A stretch of 64,000 bases of DNA from Salinibaculum litoreum (GCA_009789175.1 CP046866.1:2232001-2296000), one strand, 5' to 3'; shown: positions 42,022-51,259, counted from the stretch's first letter. Notes: generated from the letters alone by a model not told the origin. A program made the numbers and translations.

Positions 42022-43494
42022 ATGCCCCTAGCAACCCCAGACACAGTCGTGTCCGACGCCTATGGCCCCGGCTTCCGGTCGCTGTCCAGTGAGGTGCACA
42101 ATCGTCGCCCGCCGGTCGAAGGGACGATTCCGGACTGGCTGTCGGGAACGCTCATCCGGAACGGCCCCGGCCGCTTCGAGGTCGGCGACACCCGCGTCAA
42201 CCACTGGTTCGATGGGCTGGCGATGGTGCGGCGGTACGACTTCGCAGACGGCGAGTTCCGCTACTCGAATCGCTTCCTGCGCACCGGGGCCTACGCCGAC
42301 GCGATGGACGGACGGCTCACCGGGCAGTTCGGCACCGACACCCGGGGCTGGCGGCGACTGCTCGATACCGTTCGCTCGCTTGGCCTGCCGGAGCCGACGG
42401 ACAACACCAACGTCCACGTCGTCCGCATCGACGGCGAGTACGTCGCACTGACCGAAGCCCCGCGACGGGTCGCCTTCGACCCCGAGACGCTCGAAACCCG
42501 CGGCGAGTTCGCGTTCGAGGACGACCTGCCCGAACACAGCACCGCCGCTCATCTCGTCGACGACCCCGCACGCGAGGAGGTGGTCGGCTTCAGCACCCAG
42601 TTCGGGCGCACACCGCAGTACCACCTCTACCGGGTCCCCCGAGGGAGCCGCCACCGCGAGCGCATCGCTTCCGTCGAGGCCAACGGGCCAGCCTACATCC
42701 ACGACTGCAGCGTCACCACCGACCACGTCATCGTCGTCGAGACGCCGCTGGTGCTATCGGTCCTGCAGGCGCTGAACCCCTTCTCGGAGGGAGCAATGGA
42801 CATGCTCCAGTGGGACACCGACCGCGAGACGCGGATACTCGTAGTCGACCGCGACACGGGCGAGCTGGTCGCCGACCCCACGCTCGACCCGGCCTTTTGT
42901 TTCCACCACGTCAACGCCTTCGTCGATGACAGCGAAGGAGGCGGCCCCAGGGACAGGCCAACAGCGTCCGGCGACGTGGTGCTTGACCTCGTGGAGTTTC
43001 CCGACGGGAGTATCGTCGATGCGATGTCGATGGCCGAGCTCGACGGCGACGGCTTCCCTGCAGTCCCCGATGCACGGCTCGTCCGCTACCGGGTCGACCC
43101 GGCAACGAACGCGGTCGACCGCTCGGTGCTGTACCCCGGCGGGATGGAACTCCCCCGCGTCACCCGGGAAGCCATCGGCGGCCGTCACCGCTACGCCTAC
43201 GGGCAGGCAACCGACCGCGACGGCGCGAACGGCCTCGTGAAAGTCGACTGTGAGACCGGGACCGCCCGCGAGTGGTGGGAACAATCCGTCTACGTCGAGG
43301 AACCGGTCCCGGTTCGTCACCCTGACGCCGATAGCGCCGACGACGGCGTCGTGCTGGCGACGGCACTGGATGTCGACCGGGGCCAGACTCTGTTACTCGT
43401 ATTCGACGCCGCGACGCTCGCAGTCCAGGCGCGAGCGTTCCTGCCCCACGCGGAGCCGTTTGGCTTTCACGGCCGCTATTTCGCCGACCTGTGA
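42022..43494 (+). CDS. Carotenoid cleavage oxygenase family protein
   Basis: 490 aa. The four iron-ligand His blocks of the RPE65/CCO family are visible: STAAHLVDD, YIHDCSVTTDH, CFHHVNAFVDD and FGFHGRYF. The start segment (GTIPDWLSGTLIRNGPGRFE) and WFDGLAMV are typical of the propeller's first blade. Such enzymes cleave carotenoids oxidatively, for example to retinal. No rhodopsin gene is in the window, so substrate is open. Isolated gene with its own promoter. Confidence 0.93.
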   Translation: MPLATPDTVVSDAYGPGFRSLSSEVHNRRPPVEGTIPDWLSGTLIRNGPGRFEVGDTRVNHWFDGLAMVRRYDFADGEFRYSNRFLRTGAYADAMDGRLTGQFGTDTRGWRRLLDTVRSLGLPEPTDNTNVHVVRIDGEYVALTEAPRRVAFDPETLETRGEFAFEDDLPEHSTAAHLVDDPAREEVVGFSTQFGRTPQYHLYRVPRGSRHRERIASVEANGPAYIHDCSVTTDHVIVVETPLVLSVLQALNPFSEGAMDMLQWDTDRETRILVVDRDTGELVADPTLDPAFCFHHVNAFVDDSEGGGPRDRPTASGDVVLDLVEFPDGSIVDAMSMAELDGDGFPAVPDARLVRYRVDPATNAVDRSVLYPGGMELPRVTREAIGGRHRYAYGQATDRDGANGLVKVDCETGTAREWWEQSVYVEEPVPVRHPDADSADDGVVLATALDVDRGQTLLLVFDAATLAVQARAFLPHAEPFGFHGRYFADL

Positions 43495-43495
43495 G

Positions 43496-44173
43496 TCAGT
43501 CCCCTATCGCCGCCAGCCGCTGTGCGGTGACCGGACCCGTCGGTGGGTCCGGCATCGTGGCCAGTTCGTAAACGGCTGCTCCGGCCTGTTCGACCGCAAA
43601 GGGGCGACTCTCCCCGAGTCGACGGGCGACCCATTCGACGGTCCCGAGTGCCTTGAAAAGCCGGTTCGCTACTGTCGGGAAGTGTGGCTGGTCGGGGCCG
43701 TACACCGGGCCGAACCGGGGCACGACTGTCTTCATGTCGAGGTCTGCAATCGCATCCTCGGCCCGCCGGCGTGCGGTGAGATACCGGTCGCTGACCAGCG
43801 GGGGTGTCGCTGCCGAGGAGATGTAGACGAAACGGTCGACGCCCGCCCGTTCGGCCTCCAGGGCGACGACAAGCGCCGAATCACCGTTAATGCGCTCGAA
43901 GGTAACACCTGCGTCCGGCCGCTCGGAGATGGTCCCGATGGAGTGGACGACAGTATCGACATCCGCCAACCGGTCGCGCCACGACTGCGGTGTGAAGACA
44001 TCGGCAGCGACCCACTCGACTGCGCTTGCCCAGGAGCCACGCTGCTCTGTGGGTGGTGGTCCGGTACGGGCGACACTCGTTACCTCGTGACCCGCCTCGA
44101 CTGCCAGTGCGCAGACGCGCCGGCCGATGAAGCCGTTGCCGCCAGTGACGAGGAGATGCACGTCAGTGGTCAC
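43496..44173 (-). CDS. NAD-dependent epimerase/dehydratase (NDUFA9-like)
   Basis: 225 aa from a GTG at 44173 (VTTDVHLLVTGGNGFIGRRV); GTG at 44161 is also possible. The Rossmann motif GGNGFIG is near the N-terminus and SDRYLTARRRAEDAI carries the region of the YxxxK-type site in altered form. The substrate is unknown. A longer upstream extension is rejected because it would bury the Rossmann fold. Confidence 0.85.
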   Translation of the reverse strand: MTTDVHLLVTGGNGFIGRRVCALAVEAGHEVTSVARTGPPPTEQRGSWASAVEWVAADVFTPQSWRDRLADVDTVVHSIGTISERPDAGVTFERINGDSALVVALEAERAGVDRFVYISSAATPPLVSDRYLTARRRAEDAIADLDMKTVVPRFGPVYGPDQPHFPTVANRLFKALGTVEWVARRLGESRPFAVEQAGAAVYELATMPDPPTGPVTAQRLAAIGD

Positions 44174-44365
44174 GGACTGCGCTCGAAAAACAACAGCGGT
44201 TCGCACTACTCGCAAGCGAGCGAAGCGAGGACGTGACAGGGACGGCAACTGCAGGGAAAGCGGACGCCCATGGAAAGGCGAGACCTGAACTGTGGACCAG
44301 GGTGGGACGATCCCGACAGGATACGGTCGGACGCGATGGTGACTCTGACTGAGGGCTCCCCGAGT
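44174..44365. other. Intergenic stretch without a supported gene
   Basis: A 43-codon plus-strand frame starting at 44270 and ending at 44401 reads MERRDLNCGPGWDDPDRIRS; it has no promoter or family support. Nothing else convincing is seen. Confidence 0.5.
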
Positions 44366-44464
44366 TCAGCTATCACCCCGGAGGACTGGCTCGTACAGTG
44401 ATACGCGGTCGCGTCCGTACTCTGTACTCGGTTCGACTGGAGCAGTGGTTGTCTCCTCCTCCAT
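44366..44464 (-). CDS. Candidate 32-residue microprotein with its own promoter
   Basis: Encodes MEEETTTAPVEPSTEYGRDR followed by VSLYEPVLRGDS. The composition is acidic and balanced like halophile proteins. A TATA box (GTTTTATTAT, 44496-44487) lies about 25 bp before the ATG at 44464, exactly where a leaderless message would start. It is too short for a family call. It overlaps the 44270-44401 frame on the other strand; this one is better supported by promoter position. Confidence 0.4.
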   Translation of the reverse strand: MEEETTTAPVEPSTEYGRDRVSLYEPVLRGDS

Positions 44465-44486
44465 ACACACATCATCTGTCCACAGT

Positions 44487-44496
44487 ATAATAAAAC
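44487..44496 (-). promoter_or_regulatory. TATA box before the 32-residue microprotein
   Basis: GTTTTATTAT read on the minus strand, about 25 bp before the ATG at 44464. Confidence 0.5.
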
Positions 44497-44824
44497 TATT
44501 GGTCAAACACCCATGTTTAGACTGTTTTAGTCCACCAGTGTTTTCGTAAAACCCATCCCATAGACAATTCGTAGTGTAATTCCATTGGAGATCTCAAATC
44601 CGACACTAAGACGAACCTCGTCCGGGTAAACTATCAACAGCGATGGGTGGCGATGCAAATGCGACGACCTCCAAGTACCAGCTGCAGTGCTGACCCGGGA
44701 AATCGATGAAGAAGGGGCGCTATGGCTGCCTGTCACCCCCACTGGAGCCGACACGAACGTTTATTCGAGTGCCTGCCGAAGCACCCGGCATGACTGTCAC
44801 ACCCGCTTGCGGGGGTGTCTGAGC
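44497..44824. other. AT-richer stretch between the microprotein promoter and the PiT gene
   Basis: No supported long gene. A minus-strand frame ending at 44527 contains VRLSVGFEISNGITLRIVYG, weakly like a HalOD1-type beta end, but is interrupted and has no clear start. The 10-codon frame at 44790-44822 (MTVTPACGGV) ends 2 bp before the PiT start and may be a leader peptide. GC content is lower than that of neighbouring genes. Confidence 0.4.
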
Positions 44825-46030
44825 GTGCCGGGGGTCGTCTTCTGGGCCCTCGTCGTGGTAGCGACACTCACCAGCCTCGCCACGGCGTGGGCTCTGGGGG
44901 CAAACAGCAACTCGCCGCCCTTTGCTCCGGCAATCGGTGCCAACGCCATCTCGACGATGCAGGCGGCGTTTCTCATCGGCATCCTCGCCGCGCTCGGTGC
45001 GCTCGTCCAGGGCGGGGCTATCTCCGAGACCGTCGGTGCGGGTCTCATCAACGGCGTTCAGATTACGTCGCTGGCAGCGACCGCGGGACTGCTGACCGCC
45101 ACCGGCTTCATGGCTTTTGGCGTCTACACCGGCTATCCGGTCCCCGCAGCGTTCGCGACGACCGGCGCGATTGTCGGTGTCGGGCTCTCGCTTGGCGGTA
45201 CGCCTGCCGTCGATACCTACCGCCGAATCGTCATCTTCTGGGCGCTCGTCCCGCCCGTCTCCGGTGGGCTCGCGTATCTGACCGCCACCCTGCTGCGCCG
45301 GGACGATATTCCCGAAACCGTTGGCGTCCCGCTGCTCGCGGCGGTCGTCGGCGGCATCATCGCGAACGTCCAGTTGAGTATCATCCCCTCGCCGCCGGAC
45401 GCCACCCAGAGTTCGATTGCGGGGTTCGTCGGGCGGTCCATCGAGACGCCAGCGGTCGGCGGAATCGACGCCCTGGCGGTGCTCGTGACGGTGGCGGCCG
45501 CCGCCGTGAGTTTCCAGTTCATCCGTCGCCGGACCCAGAAATCGGTCGACAAGGGCATCCGGACGTTTCTCATCGTCCTCGGGAGCGTCGTCGCCTTCTC
45601 CAGTGGCGGCAGTCAGGTCGGCCTGGCGACCGGCCCGCTCGAGAACCTCTACGGGGCCGAACTCGGCCTGCCCAGTATCGTCCTGCTGGGGTTGGGTGCG
45701 GCCGGTATCCTCGCTGGCGCGTGGATGGGTGCGCCAAAACTGCTCCAGGCTACCTCCCGCGAGTACGCCCAGTTGGGCGTCAGACGCTCTATCGCCGCGC
45801 TTGTCCCCGGATTCATCATCGCTCAGGCGGCCATCGCGCTGGGTATCCCAATCTCGTTCAACAACATCATCATCTCCGGCGTCATCGGCGGAGGTCTCGC
45901 CGGCGGCTCAGCCGGGGTCTCGCGCCGGAAAATCGGTGTGACGCTCGCGTTCTGGCTCATCACACTCACCACCTCCGTTGCCGTCGGCTTCGGACTCTAC
46001 AGGGCCTTCGCCGCGGTCCTCGGTGGATGA
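44825..46030 (+). CDS. PiT-family inorganic anion permease
   Basis: 401 aa from a GTG at 44825 (VPGVVFWALVVVATLTSLAT); an upstream frame is rejected since it lacks hydrophobicity. About 10 helices. The PiT-family N-terminal motif, usually GAND-x-ANA, reads GANSNSPPFAPAIGANAIST, so Ser replaces the Asp. PiT carriers take up phosphate, and some sulfate, by cation symport; the ion here is not settled. The C-terminal half has the matching SFNNIIISGVIGGGLAG. Another PiT gene is at 47068-48312. Confidence 0.85.
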   Translation: MPGVVFWALVVVATLTSLATAWALGANSNSPPFAPAIGANAISTMQAAFLIGILAALGALVQGGAISETVGAGLINGVQITSLAATAGLLTATGFMAFGVYTGYPVPAAFATTGAIVGVGLSLGGTPAVDTYRRIVIFWALVPPVSGGLAYLTATLLRRDDIPETVGVPLLAAVVGGIIANVQLSIIPSPPDATQSSIAGFVGRSIETPAVGGIDALAVLVTVAAAAVSFQFIRRRTQKSVDKGIRTFLIVLGSVVAFSSGGSQVGLATGPLENLYGAELGLPSIVLLGLGAAGILAGAWMGAPKLLQATSREYAQLGVRRSIAALVPGFIIAQAAIALGIPISFNNIIISGVIGGGLAGGSAGVSRRKIGVTLAFWLITLTTSVAVGFGLYRAFAAVLGG

Positions 46031-46036
46031 ATGAGA

Positions 46037-46468
46037 TTAGCGGACGACAGTCACGGTCACCGGCGCTTCGCCGACGACACGCGTCGCGACAGTCCCGAGC
46101 AACCGCCGAGCGATGGCGTTGCGCTCGCCGCCGTGGCCCCCCATCACGACGTGGTCGATATCGTGTGCGTCGACGTAGCTAAGGATGGTCTCGGCCGGGT
46201 CGCCAGTCTCGACGGCCGTCTCGACTGTTCGGTCGGCCTCGCTGGCCCGTGTCCTCGCCCGGTCGACGAGGCGGTCGGCGCGAGTCCGTGCGCTCTCACG
46301 GCGGTCCTTGCCGGGTTCGAGCACGCCCCCCTCACTCATCGACCCGTCGATGGGCGTCACCACGTTCAGCACTGTCACCCGACAGTCGAACAGTTCGAGC
46401 GCCTCCTCGAAGGCCTCGTCTGCCAGCGGCGACCCGTCCAGCGGGACGAGGACGTGCGATGGTGCCAT
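46037..46468 (-). CDS. UspA-domain protein
   Basis: 143 aa from the ATG at 46468 (MAPSHVLVPLDGSPLADEAF). It has the single universal-stress alpha/beta fold with the ATP-binding signature GGHGGERNAIARRLLGTVAT (residues about 110-129). These small proteins bind ATP or form homodimers in stress or transport contexts. It is convergent with the PiT gene (6-bp gap), a common pairing of UspA with transporters. Confidence 0.92.
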   Translation of the reverse strand: MAPSHVLVPLDGSPLADEAFEEALELFDCRVTVLNVVTPIDGSMSEGGVLEPGKDRRESARTRADRLVDRARTRASEADRTVETAVETGDPAETILSYVDAHDIDHVVMGGHGGERNAIARRLLGTVATRVVGEAPVTVTVVR

Positions 46469-46573
46469 GGGACGCCTTGGACCCACCGGCACATAGGGCC
46501 AGCGGTCACACACAGACCAGACGACACGAGAGGCGACTGGTTGAGTGACAGTGGCCCCGAACGTTCGGTGCAC

Positions 46574-47095
46574 GTGGACAGACGGGAGTTCATCGGGGCC
46601 ATCGGAACAGCAAGTCTCGCGACCACCGCCGGGTGTGGGGACGCCACTGCCACGGAAACCTGAGGGGAAGGGACAGCAAAGACGGAGACAGGTAGCACCG
46701 AAAGCGCCGAACCCGGCCCCGTGCAATTTCGGGCCGGGGCCAACGGCTTCGAACGCTTGCACGGCGGGTGGAATCGTCTTCGCCTGGCAAGAGGAGTGGG
46801 TCAAGCCGACTTGGAACCTGGCGAGTCGTCTCGTTCCCGAACGGCACACTGGTCGACCGTCGAGACGCCGGAACAGCGGTTCGGACTCCTCGCGTTCGAC
46901 CCAGTCGATGGTCACGGGTCTGCAAGTGGCTGGGAAGACGCAGAAACGATTGTGTCGGGAGAGAATACGGGCACACAGCCGAATCGAGCCCCTCTGAAAC
47001 TACACGTGACACACGACGTTGAGAGGGTCAGCTATCGACTGGCTGGGAGCCGGGAGGACACTGTGGATTACAGGAGCAACGCAAACACCGGATAG
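46574..47095 (+). pseudogene. Tat lipoprotein gene interrupted by an in-frame TGA
   Basis: The GTG at 46574 opens VDRREFIGAIGTASLATTAG followed by CGDATATET, a good twin-arginine-like lipoprotein signal with lipobox TAGC. The frame is closed by TGA at 46661-46663. Directly after the stop, in the same frame, coding-like sequence continues: GEGTAKTETGSTESAEPGPV (an acidic Thr/Ser linker of the kind that follows lipoboxes), then a domain to the TAG at 47093-47095. One base change (for example CGA to TGA) would explain the break. A second frame shift cannot be excluded. Function of the mature part is unknown. Convergent with the second PiT gene, which it overlaps. Confidence 0.6.
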
Positions 47096-48312
47096 GAAGC
47101 GAGAACCGCAAGTGATGGGGTCAACACCCACATCGTCGCGATACGTTTTGCTGCCGCTGGATTGAACAGGCTCTTTTCGTCGAGGTCGGCAGGCCCTTCC
47201 GCGCCGACATCCGGTACGTCCGGTATCTCTTCGGGCTTTTCCGGAGGTTGTTCGTGTCTGGCAATGTCGCCGATGGTCGGGCTAACGGGAGCCTCCTCGG
47301 CGCGTGAGGTGACGAGCGCTCCTGTCGACACCTCCAGGTCGGAGCGTTCGGTCGTCGGCGTGACGATCTCTGACAGCGCTGCTGCCCGACTCGCCCGGCC
47401 CCATCCGAGACCGATGATAGTGGATGTCGTGCTGACAGCGAGGCTCGCAGGAATCCCCAGATAAGAGAGGAGCGTGATGACGGTCCCGCCGACGATGGAG
47501 ACAATCAGGGACGCGAGAATCGGTAGCTCCGTGATGTCGTCGCCGACCGTCTCCAGGGTCCGACGAGCGATGGTGAAACTCCCCAATCCGAAGGCAAACA
47601 CCGCGAGCAAAACCCCCTGGTTGACCGTAAGTGACCCACCTTCACCGACGAGGGGGGCCACGGCGTTCGCGGCGTTCGACGCCCCTGCGGAAAACGCCAT
47701 GTAGCAGGCGATGACGACGACCAGGAGTGAGCCGACGATGTCCTGTGGAGACGCATTTGGGTTGATATACGGGCGTGGAATCGTCCCCGAGCGGTCGAGT
47801 TGAACGAAATGGAGTGTGAATGTGGTAAACGCGACGTAGCGGTCGAGATGTGGGTAGATGTACCGCCCGACACCGATGCCGATAGCAAAGCACACCAGCG
47901 GGGCGACAATCCACGCCGAGACGATAACGAACATAAGCGCCTGATTGAGCGTCCCTGAAGCGAGACCCAATCCGACGATGGCTCCGACGGCGGTCATCGA
48001 GGTTGAGGCCGGGACGCCGTAGAGGTTCGAGATGAGGAGTGACATCCCGGTAAAGAACAGGACAACGACGCTCGCGACAGGCGTGAACTGGGTTGCTGGC
48101 ACGATGCTACTGCTCATCGTGTCGATGACGTTTCGACCCACGGTCCACGCACCGAGGAAGCCAAAGCCGATGAACAGGGTTGCCGCGGTCGTCTTCCGGA
48201 CGAGGCGTGACCCGACCGCCGGCCCGAACGCCACGCCAGTCGATGACCCTCCGATGTTGAACCCGACAAAGACGGCGACAGCAACACCGACGATAGTCAG
48301 CAGTGACACCAT
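47068..48312 (-). CDS. PiT-family inorganic anion permease (second copy)
   Basis: 414 aa, about 10 helices. Both signature repeats are present: FNIGGSSTGVAFGPAVGSRL at the N-terminus and SAGASNAANAVAPLVG (about residue 210). Each has Ser where PiT phosphate carriers usually have Asp (GAND). An acidic loop (about 300-375) precedes the final helix. The ion is uncertain. Overlaps the 3' end of the broken lipoprotein gene on the opposite strand. Confidence 0.87.
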   Translation of the reverse strand: MVSLLTIVGVAVAVFVGFNIGGSSTGVAFGPAVGSRLVRKTTAATLFIGFGFLGAWTVGRNVIDTMSSSIVPATQFTPVASVVVLFFTGMSLLISNLYGVPASTSMTAVGAIVGLGLASGTLNQALMFVIVSAWIVAPLVCFAIGIGVGRYIYPHLDRYVAFTTFTLHFVQLDRSGTIPRPYINPNASPQDIVGSLLVVVIACYMAFSAGASNAANAVAPLVGEGGSLTVNQGVLLAVFAFGLGSFTIARRTLETVGDDITELPILASLIVSIVGGTVITLLSYLGIPASLAVSTTSTIIGLGWGRASRAAALSEIVTPTTERSDLEVSTGALVTSRAEEAPVSPTIGDIARHEQPPEKPEEIPDVPDVGAEGPADLDEKSLFNPAAAKRIATMWVLTPSLAVLASYPVFALLL

Positions 48313-48540
48313 TTTCTCGTGTAGGAGGCAACGTCACGCATCACCCGAATATAAGTTCCGGATTGTTCCATCTTGCAGGACCCCACAGGAGTTGCCCGGG
48401 GTGTATTTCCCAGACGTGCCCGGTCTGTCTGCAACCACATTCGCGTCGGATGAGTAGCGTCTTCAGACCGTGTACAGCAAGAGCGGCGCTTGATAAACAG
48501 AACAGTCTACGAAACCAGTCTGTGCCTCTGTGCGGTCACG
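48313..48540. other. Intergenic stretch between the second PiT gene and an ABC operon
   Basis: 228 bp with only short frames lacking support. AT-rich part at 48340-48360 (ATATAAGTTC) could be the PiT promoter region on the minus strand. Nothing else is seen. Confidence 0.4.
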
Positions 48541-49350
48541 TTACGCATCGGGCACCTCGTCGTGGGCGTCGTCGGTCGTCACTTCCAGAAACACGTCTTC
48601 GAGGGTGCTCTCAGTTTTCATGCGGGCGACGAGTGCCTCGGGTGACCCCTCGGCCACGAGTGTGCCATCATAGAGGATACCAACATCGGTCGCAATCTGT
48701 TCGACGACGGGAAGGATGTGTGTCGAGAGAAAGACTGTCGTCCCAGTGGCTGCCAGCTCCGTAAGTGTCTCGCGGACGGTACGGGCGGCCCGCGGGTCGA
48801 GTCCGGACGTTGGCTCGTCGAGAAAGACGACAGCAGGCTCGTGCATAATCGCCTGTATCAACCCGGTTTTCTGGCGCATCCCTTTCGAGTACGTAACGAT
48901 GCGTTCGTCAGCGTCCGCAGTTAACTCGAAGCGCTCCAGAAGCGTCGTGAGTCGGTCGTCGATGGCGGCCGGGTCCATCCCCCGTAACCCACCGTGATAT
49001 TCGAGTTGTTCACGAGCGGTAAGCTCCTCGTGTATCGGCGGAGACTCGGGCAGATAGCCGATATGCGGGATGAGTGCCTCGCGGTCGGTAATCGGCTCCC
49101 CAGCGACGGTTCCGGAGCCGCTGGAGGGTGGCAACAGCCCCGTCAGCATCCGGATAGTCGTCGTCTTACCCGCACCGTTCGGGCCGAGAAAGCCGTACAC
49201 CGCTCCGGGCTCGACGGTGAGAGTCAAGCTCGCAACGGCTGTCGTGTCACCGTACGCCTTTCGTAGTTCACTCGTGGCGATGGCTGGTTGGCTGTCCCTG
49301 TCTGTCTTTGTCGTCCGGTCCCCCGGTCGCGTTGTGTCGTTGTCTGTCAT
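48541..49350 (-). CDS. ABC transporter ATP-binding protein
   Basis: 269 aa from the ATG at 49350 (MTDNDTTRPGDRTTKTDRDS); an upstream in-frame extension runs through the permease gene and is spurious. Walker A GPNGAGKT, signature YSKGMRQK (altered from LSGGQ), Walker B VVFLDEPTSGLDP. The pattern fits ABC exporters with a separate permease. Overlaps the permease gene by 4 bp. Substrate unknown. Confidence 0.92.
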   Translation of the reverse strand: MTDNDTTRPGDRTTKTDRDSQPAIATSELRKAYGDTTAVASLTLTVEPGAVYGFLGPNGAGKTTTIRMLTGLLPPSSGSGTVAGEPITDREALIPHIGYLPESPPIHEELTAREQLEYHGGLRGMDPAAIDDRLTTLLERFELTADADERIVTYSKGMRQKTGLIQAIMHEPAVVFLDEPTSGLDPRAARTVRETLTELAATGTTVFLSTHILPVVEQIATDVGILYDGTLVAEGSPEALVARMKTESTLEDVFLEVTTDDAHDEVPDA

Positions 49351-50987
49351 TGAGCGTCCCCCAGTCGATAGCGACGGAATCGTTCGACAGCGATTCGGAA
49401 GGCAGTCCATGTGACCGCGGCGAGAACGAAGAGTGTGAGAAACAGCGAGCCGACCTGCACGATACCGGCCGGGACACCGCGTGCCGACAGCCGGCTGTAG
49501 ACGGAGGGTGCATTGCCGAGAAAGGCCGGAGCGTTCGCGAGCAAGACGACGGCGAATATCGACCCGAGCCGGTGAAACCCGCTCAGGCCGGGTTCGGCGT
49601 ACACGGGTACCTCGGTAAAGAAAAACGGCGTCGGCGCCAAGTCGTGTCGCTGGACAGCCAGTCCGACCGCGATTGCCACCGCGGCAGCGCACGCACACGA
49701 CGCGATACCGACGAGCGCTATCACGACGGTCTGGACGGGACCGACGACGCTCACGACGCCGACCGGAAGGACAACGAGTGTGACGACTGGGGTCGCGATA
49801 AGAACGGCAGACAGGAAAAGTCCGCTGACGAACTGCCGACCGGAAACGGTCGTCAGCAACATCGGGAGAGTCCAGTACTCCGTCCCGAGAGGGGCAGACG
49901 CAAAGGCGATACCGACTGCCAGTCCGAGTCCGACTGCGAGAATCAGCAGGATGCCGTTTGGGCCACCGAACAGAAACAGTGGCAATCCGAACACACCGAA
50001 CAGGAGCAACACATAGCCGGTGGACAACAGCCCGCGCGGAACGCGCCGTTCCATGAGCCACCGTTCCCTGGCGACAGTACGCACCGGACGGGAGACGGCC
50101 GCTCCGAGAAGACGGTCGACCAGTCCACGAGAGACAAGCGAACGTGACCCACCAGGCCTAGTGGAACTGACCGGCTCGGTCTCCCAGAGTCGGCGAGTGA
50201 CTGTAACCGTTGCAGTTGCGAAGACCGGGACCGCAACGGCGACCGTTCCCATCGCACCCAGTGCGTACGGAAGCGAGACGGACGGTGCGTCGACGCTGCC
50301 GACAAATGCCAGGTCGACGAACCACGCCAGTGGCAACGCCCCTACCACGGTCAACAGCGGTGCAACCGAGACTGAGGTCTCCTGTAACACCAGCCACCCC
50401 AGGAACAGCGGGACCCAGCCGAACACGACCAGGAAGTCCCGGTAGAACCGTGCGCGGGCGAGTCGGCGTGCGACGAGTCGGGCACCGAGGCGACTCGCCG
50501 TCCCGAGGGCGGCAGCGAGTGCCGCGAGACACGCGACCGCACCGATGACCGTAACTGCGACTGTCAGCGAGCGCAGGCCAGCAGCGAGCCCGACAGCAAC
50601 GCCGGCTGTCGGGACAGCAAGCGTGGCAAGCAACCGAGCGTAGACGAAGCCCAGAAGTCCCAGGACGGCCGTTCTGGCAGGGACCGTCGGCAACAGAAAC
50701 GCGGGGTCAAGATACTCGAACCGGACATGGGTGTACTGCGAACTGCGCCACACCATCCAGGCGAAGGCGATGCTGAGGAACAGACTCAACCGGTCATGTG
50801 GGAGCCCCTGTCCCGAAGCGAGGTCACGGCCCAGCGAGTGCGCGAACCATCCCAGTGCGACGGCACCAGCAGCGATGGTGACAAGCAAGACAGTCCGTTC
50901 AGTTATCCGGCCAAACTCACGCTGGTGTCGTGTCCACTCCGTCCGTGCAACCGCAAGTGACGGCAGGGACGTCACAGCGATTCCCAC
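49347..50987 (-). CDS. ABC-type permease, large polytopic membrane protein
   Basis: 546 aa with about 12 hydrophobic segments. No clear ABC-2 motif could be isolated, but the fixed overlap with the ATPase makes a permease role very likely. The haloarchaeal pattern of one large membrane subunit plus one ATPase is common for efflux of unknown substrates. The 329 bp upstream contain its promoter. Confidence 0.8.
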   Translation of the reverse strand: MGIAVTSLPSLAVARTEWTRHQREFGRITERTVLLVTIAAGAVALGWFAHSLGRDLASGQGLPHDRLSLFLSIAFAWMVWRSSQYTHVRFEYLDPAFLLPTVPARTAVLGLLGFVYARLLATLAVPTAGVAVGLAAGLRSLTVAVTVIGAVACLAALAAALGTASRLGARLVARRLARARFYRDFLVVFGWVPLFLGWLVLQETSVSVAPLLTVVGALPLAWFVDLAFVGSVDAPSVSLPYALGAMGTVAVAVPVFATATVTVTRRLWETEPVSSTRPGGSRSLVSRGLVDRLLGAAVSRPVRTVARERWLMERRVPRGLLSTGYVLLLFGVFGLPLFLFGGPNGILLILAVGLGLAVGIAFASAPLGTEYWTLPMLLTTVSGRQFVSGLFLSAVLIATPVVTLVVLPVGVVSVVGPVQTVVIALVGIASCACAAAVAIAVGLAVQRHDLAPTPFFFTEVPVYAEPGLSGFHRLGSIFAVVLLANAPAFLGNAPSVYSRLSARGVPAGIVQVGSLFLTLFVLAAVTWTAFRIAVERFRRYRLGDAQ

Positions 50988-51259
50988 CCTCGCCGGACTG
51001 ATTCATCTGTTGTCATCTACCGATATAATGTCTATCGTCTGTCTCGATAAAGTAACTTCCATTCCCGTCGTGCTGCCGTAACCCGACAAGCAAAGACAAC
51101 AGCCCGTCTCAGCCGCTCTGTTCGGTCAACGCAGTTCGTTATGGACGCCATACTCAGCATCCCAGCAGTCCGGTCTGTTCAACTATGCACCGTCAACTGA
51201 CCCGTTGGCAGGCAGGTGAACAATGGCGGCAGACACCGCGTGTTCTAGTCAAACCCTCA

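Noticed and set aside
44270-44401. 43-codon plus-strand frame
   Set aside because: No promoter and no family; it overlaps a better-supported microprotein on the other strand.
44527-44754. Minus-strand frame with a possible HalOD1-like end
   Set aside because: No clear start, weak resemblance only, and it is broken in neighbouring frames; not listed as a gene.
46545-46997. Plus-strand frame containing GGIVFAWQEEWVKPTW
   Set aside because: Overlaps the broken lipoprotein frame in another phase; it has no start of its own and less halophile-like composition. A frameshift in the pseudogene could involve it but cannot be shown.
48313-48764. Short plus-strand frame over the ABC ATPase 3' end
   Set aside because: Arg- and Cys-rich shadow composition, no promoter or homology.
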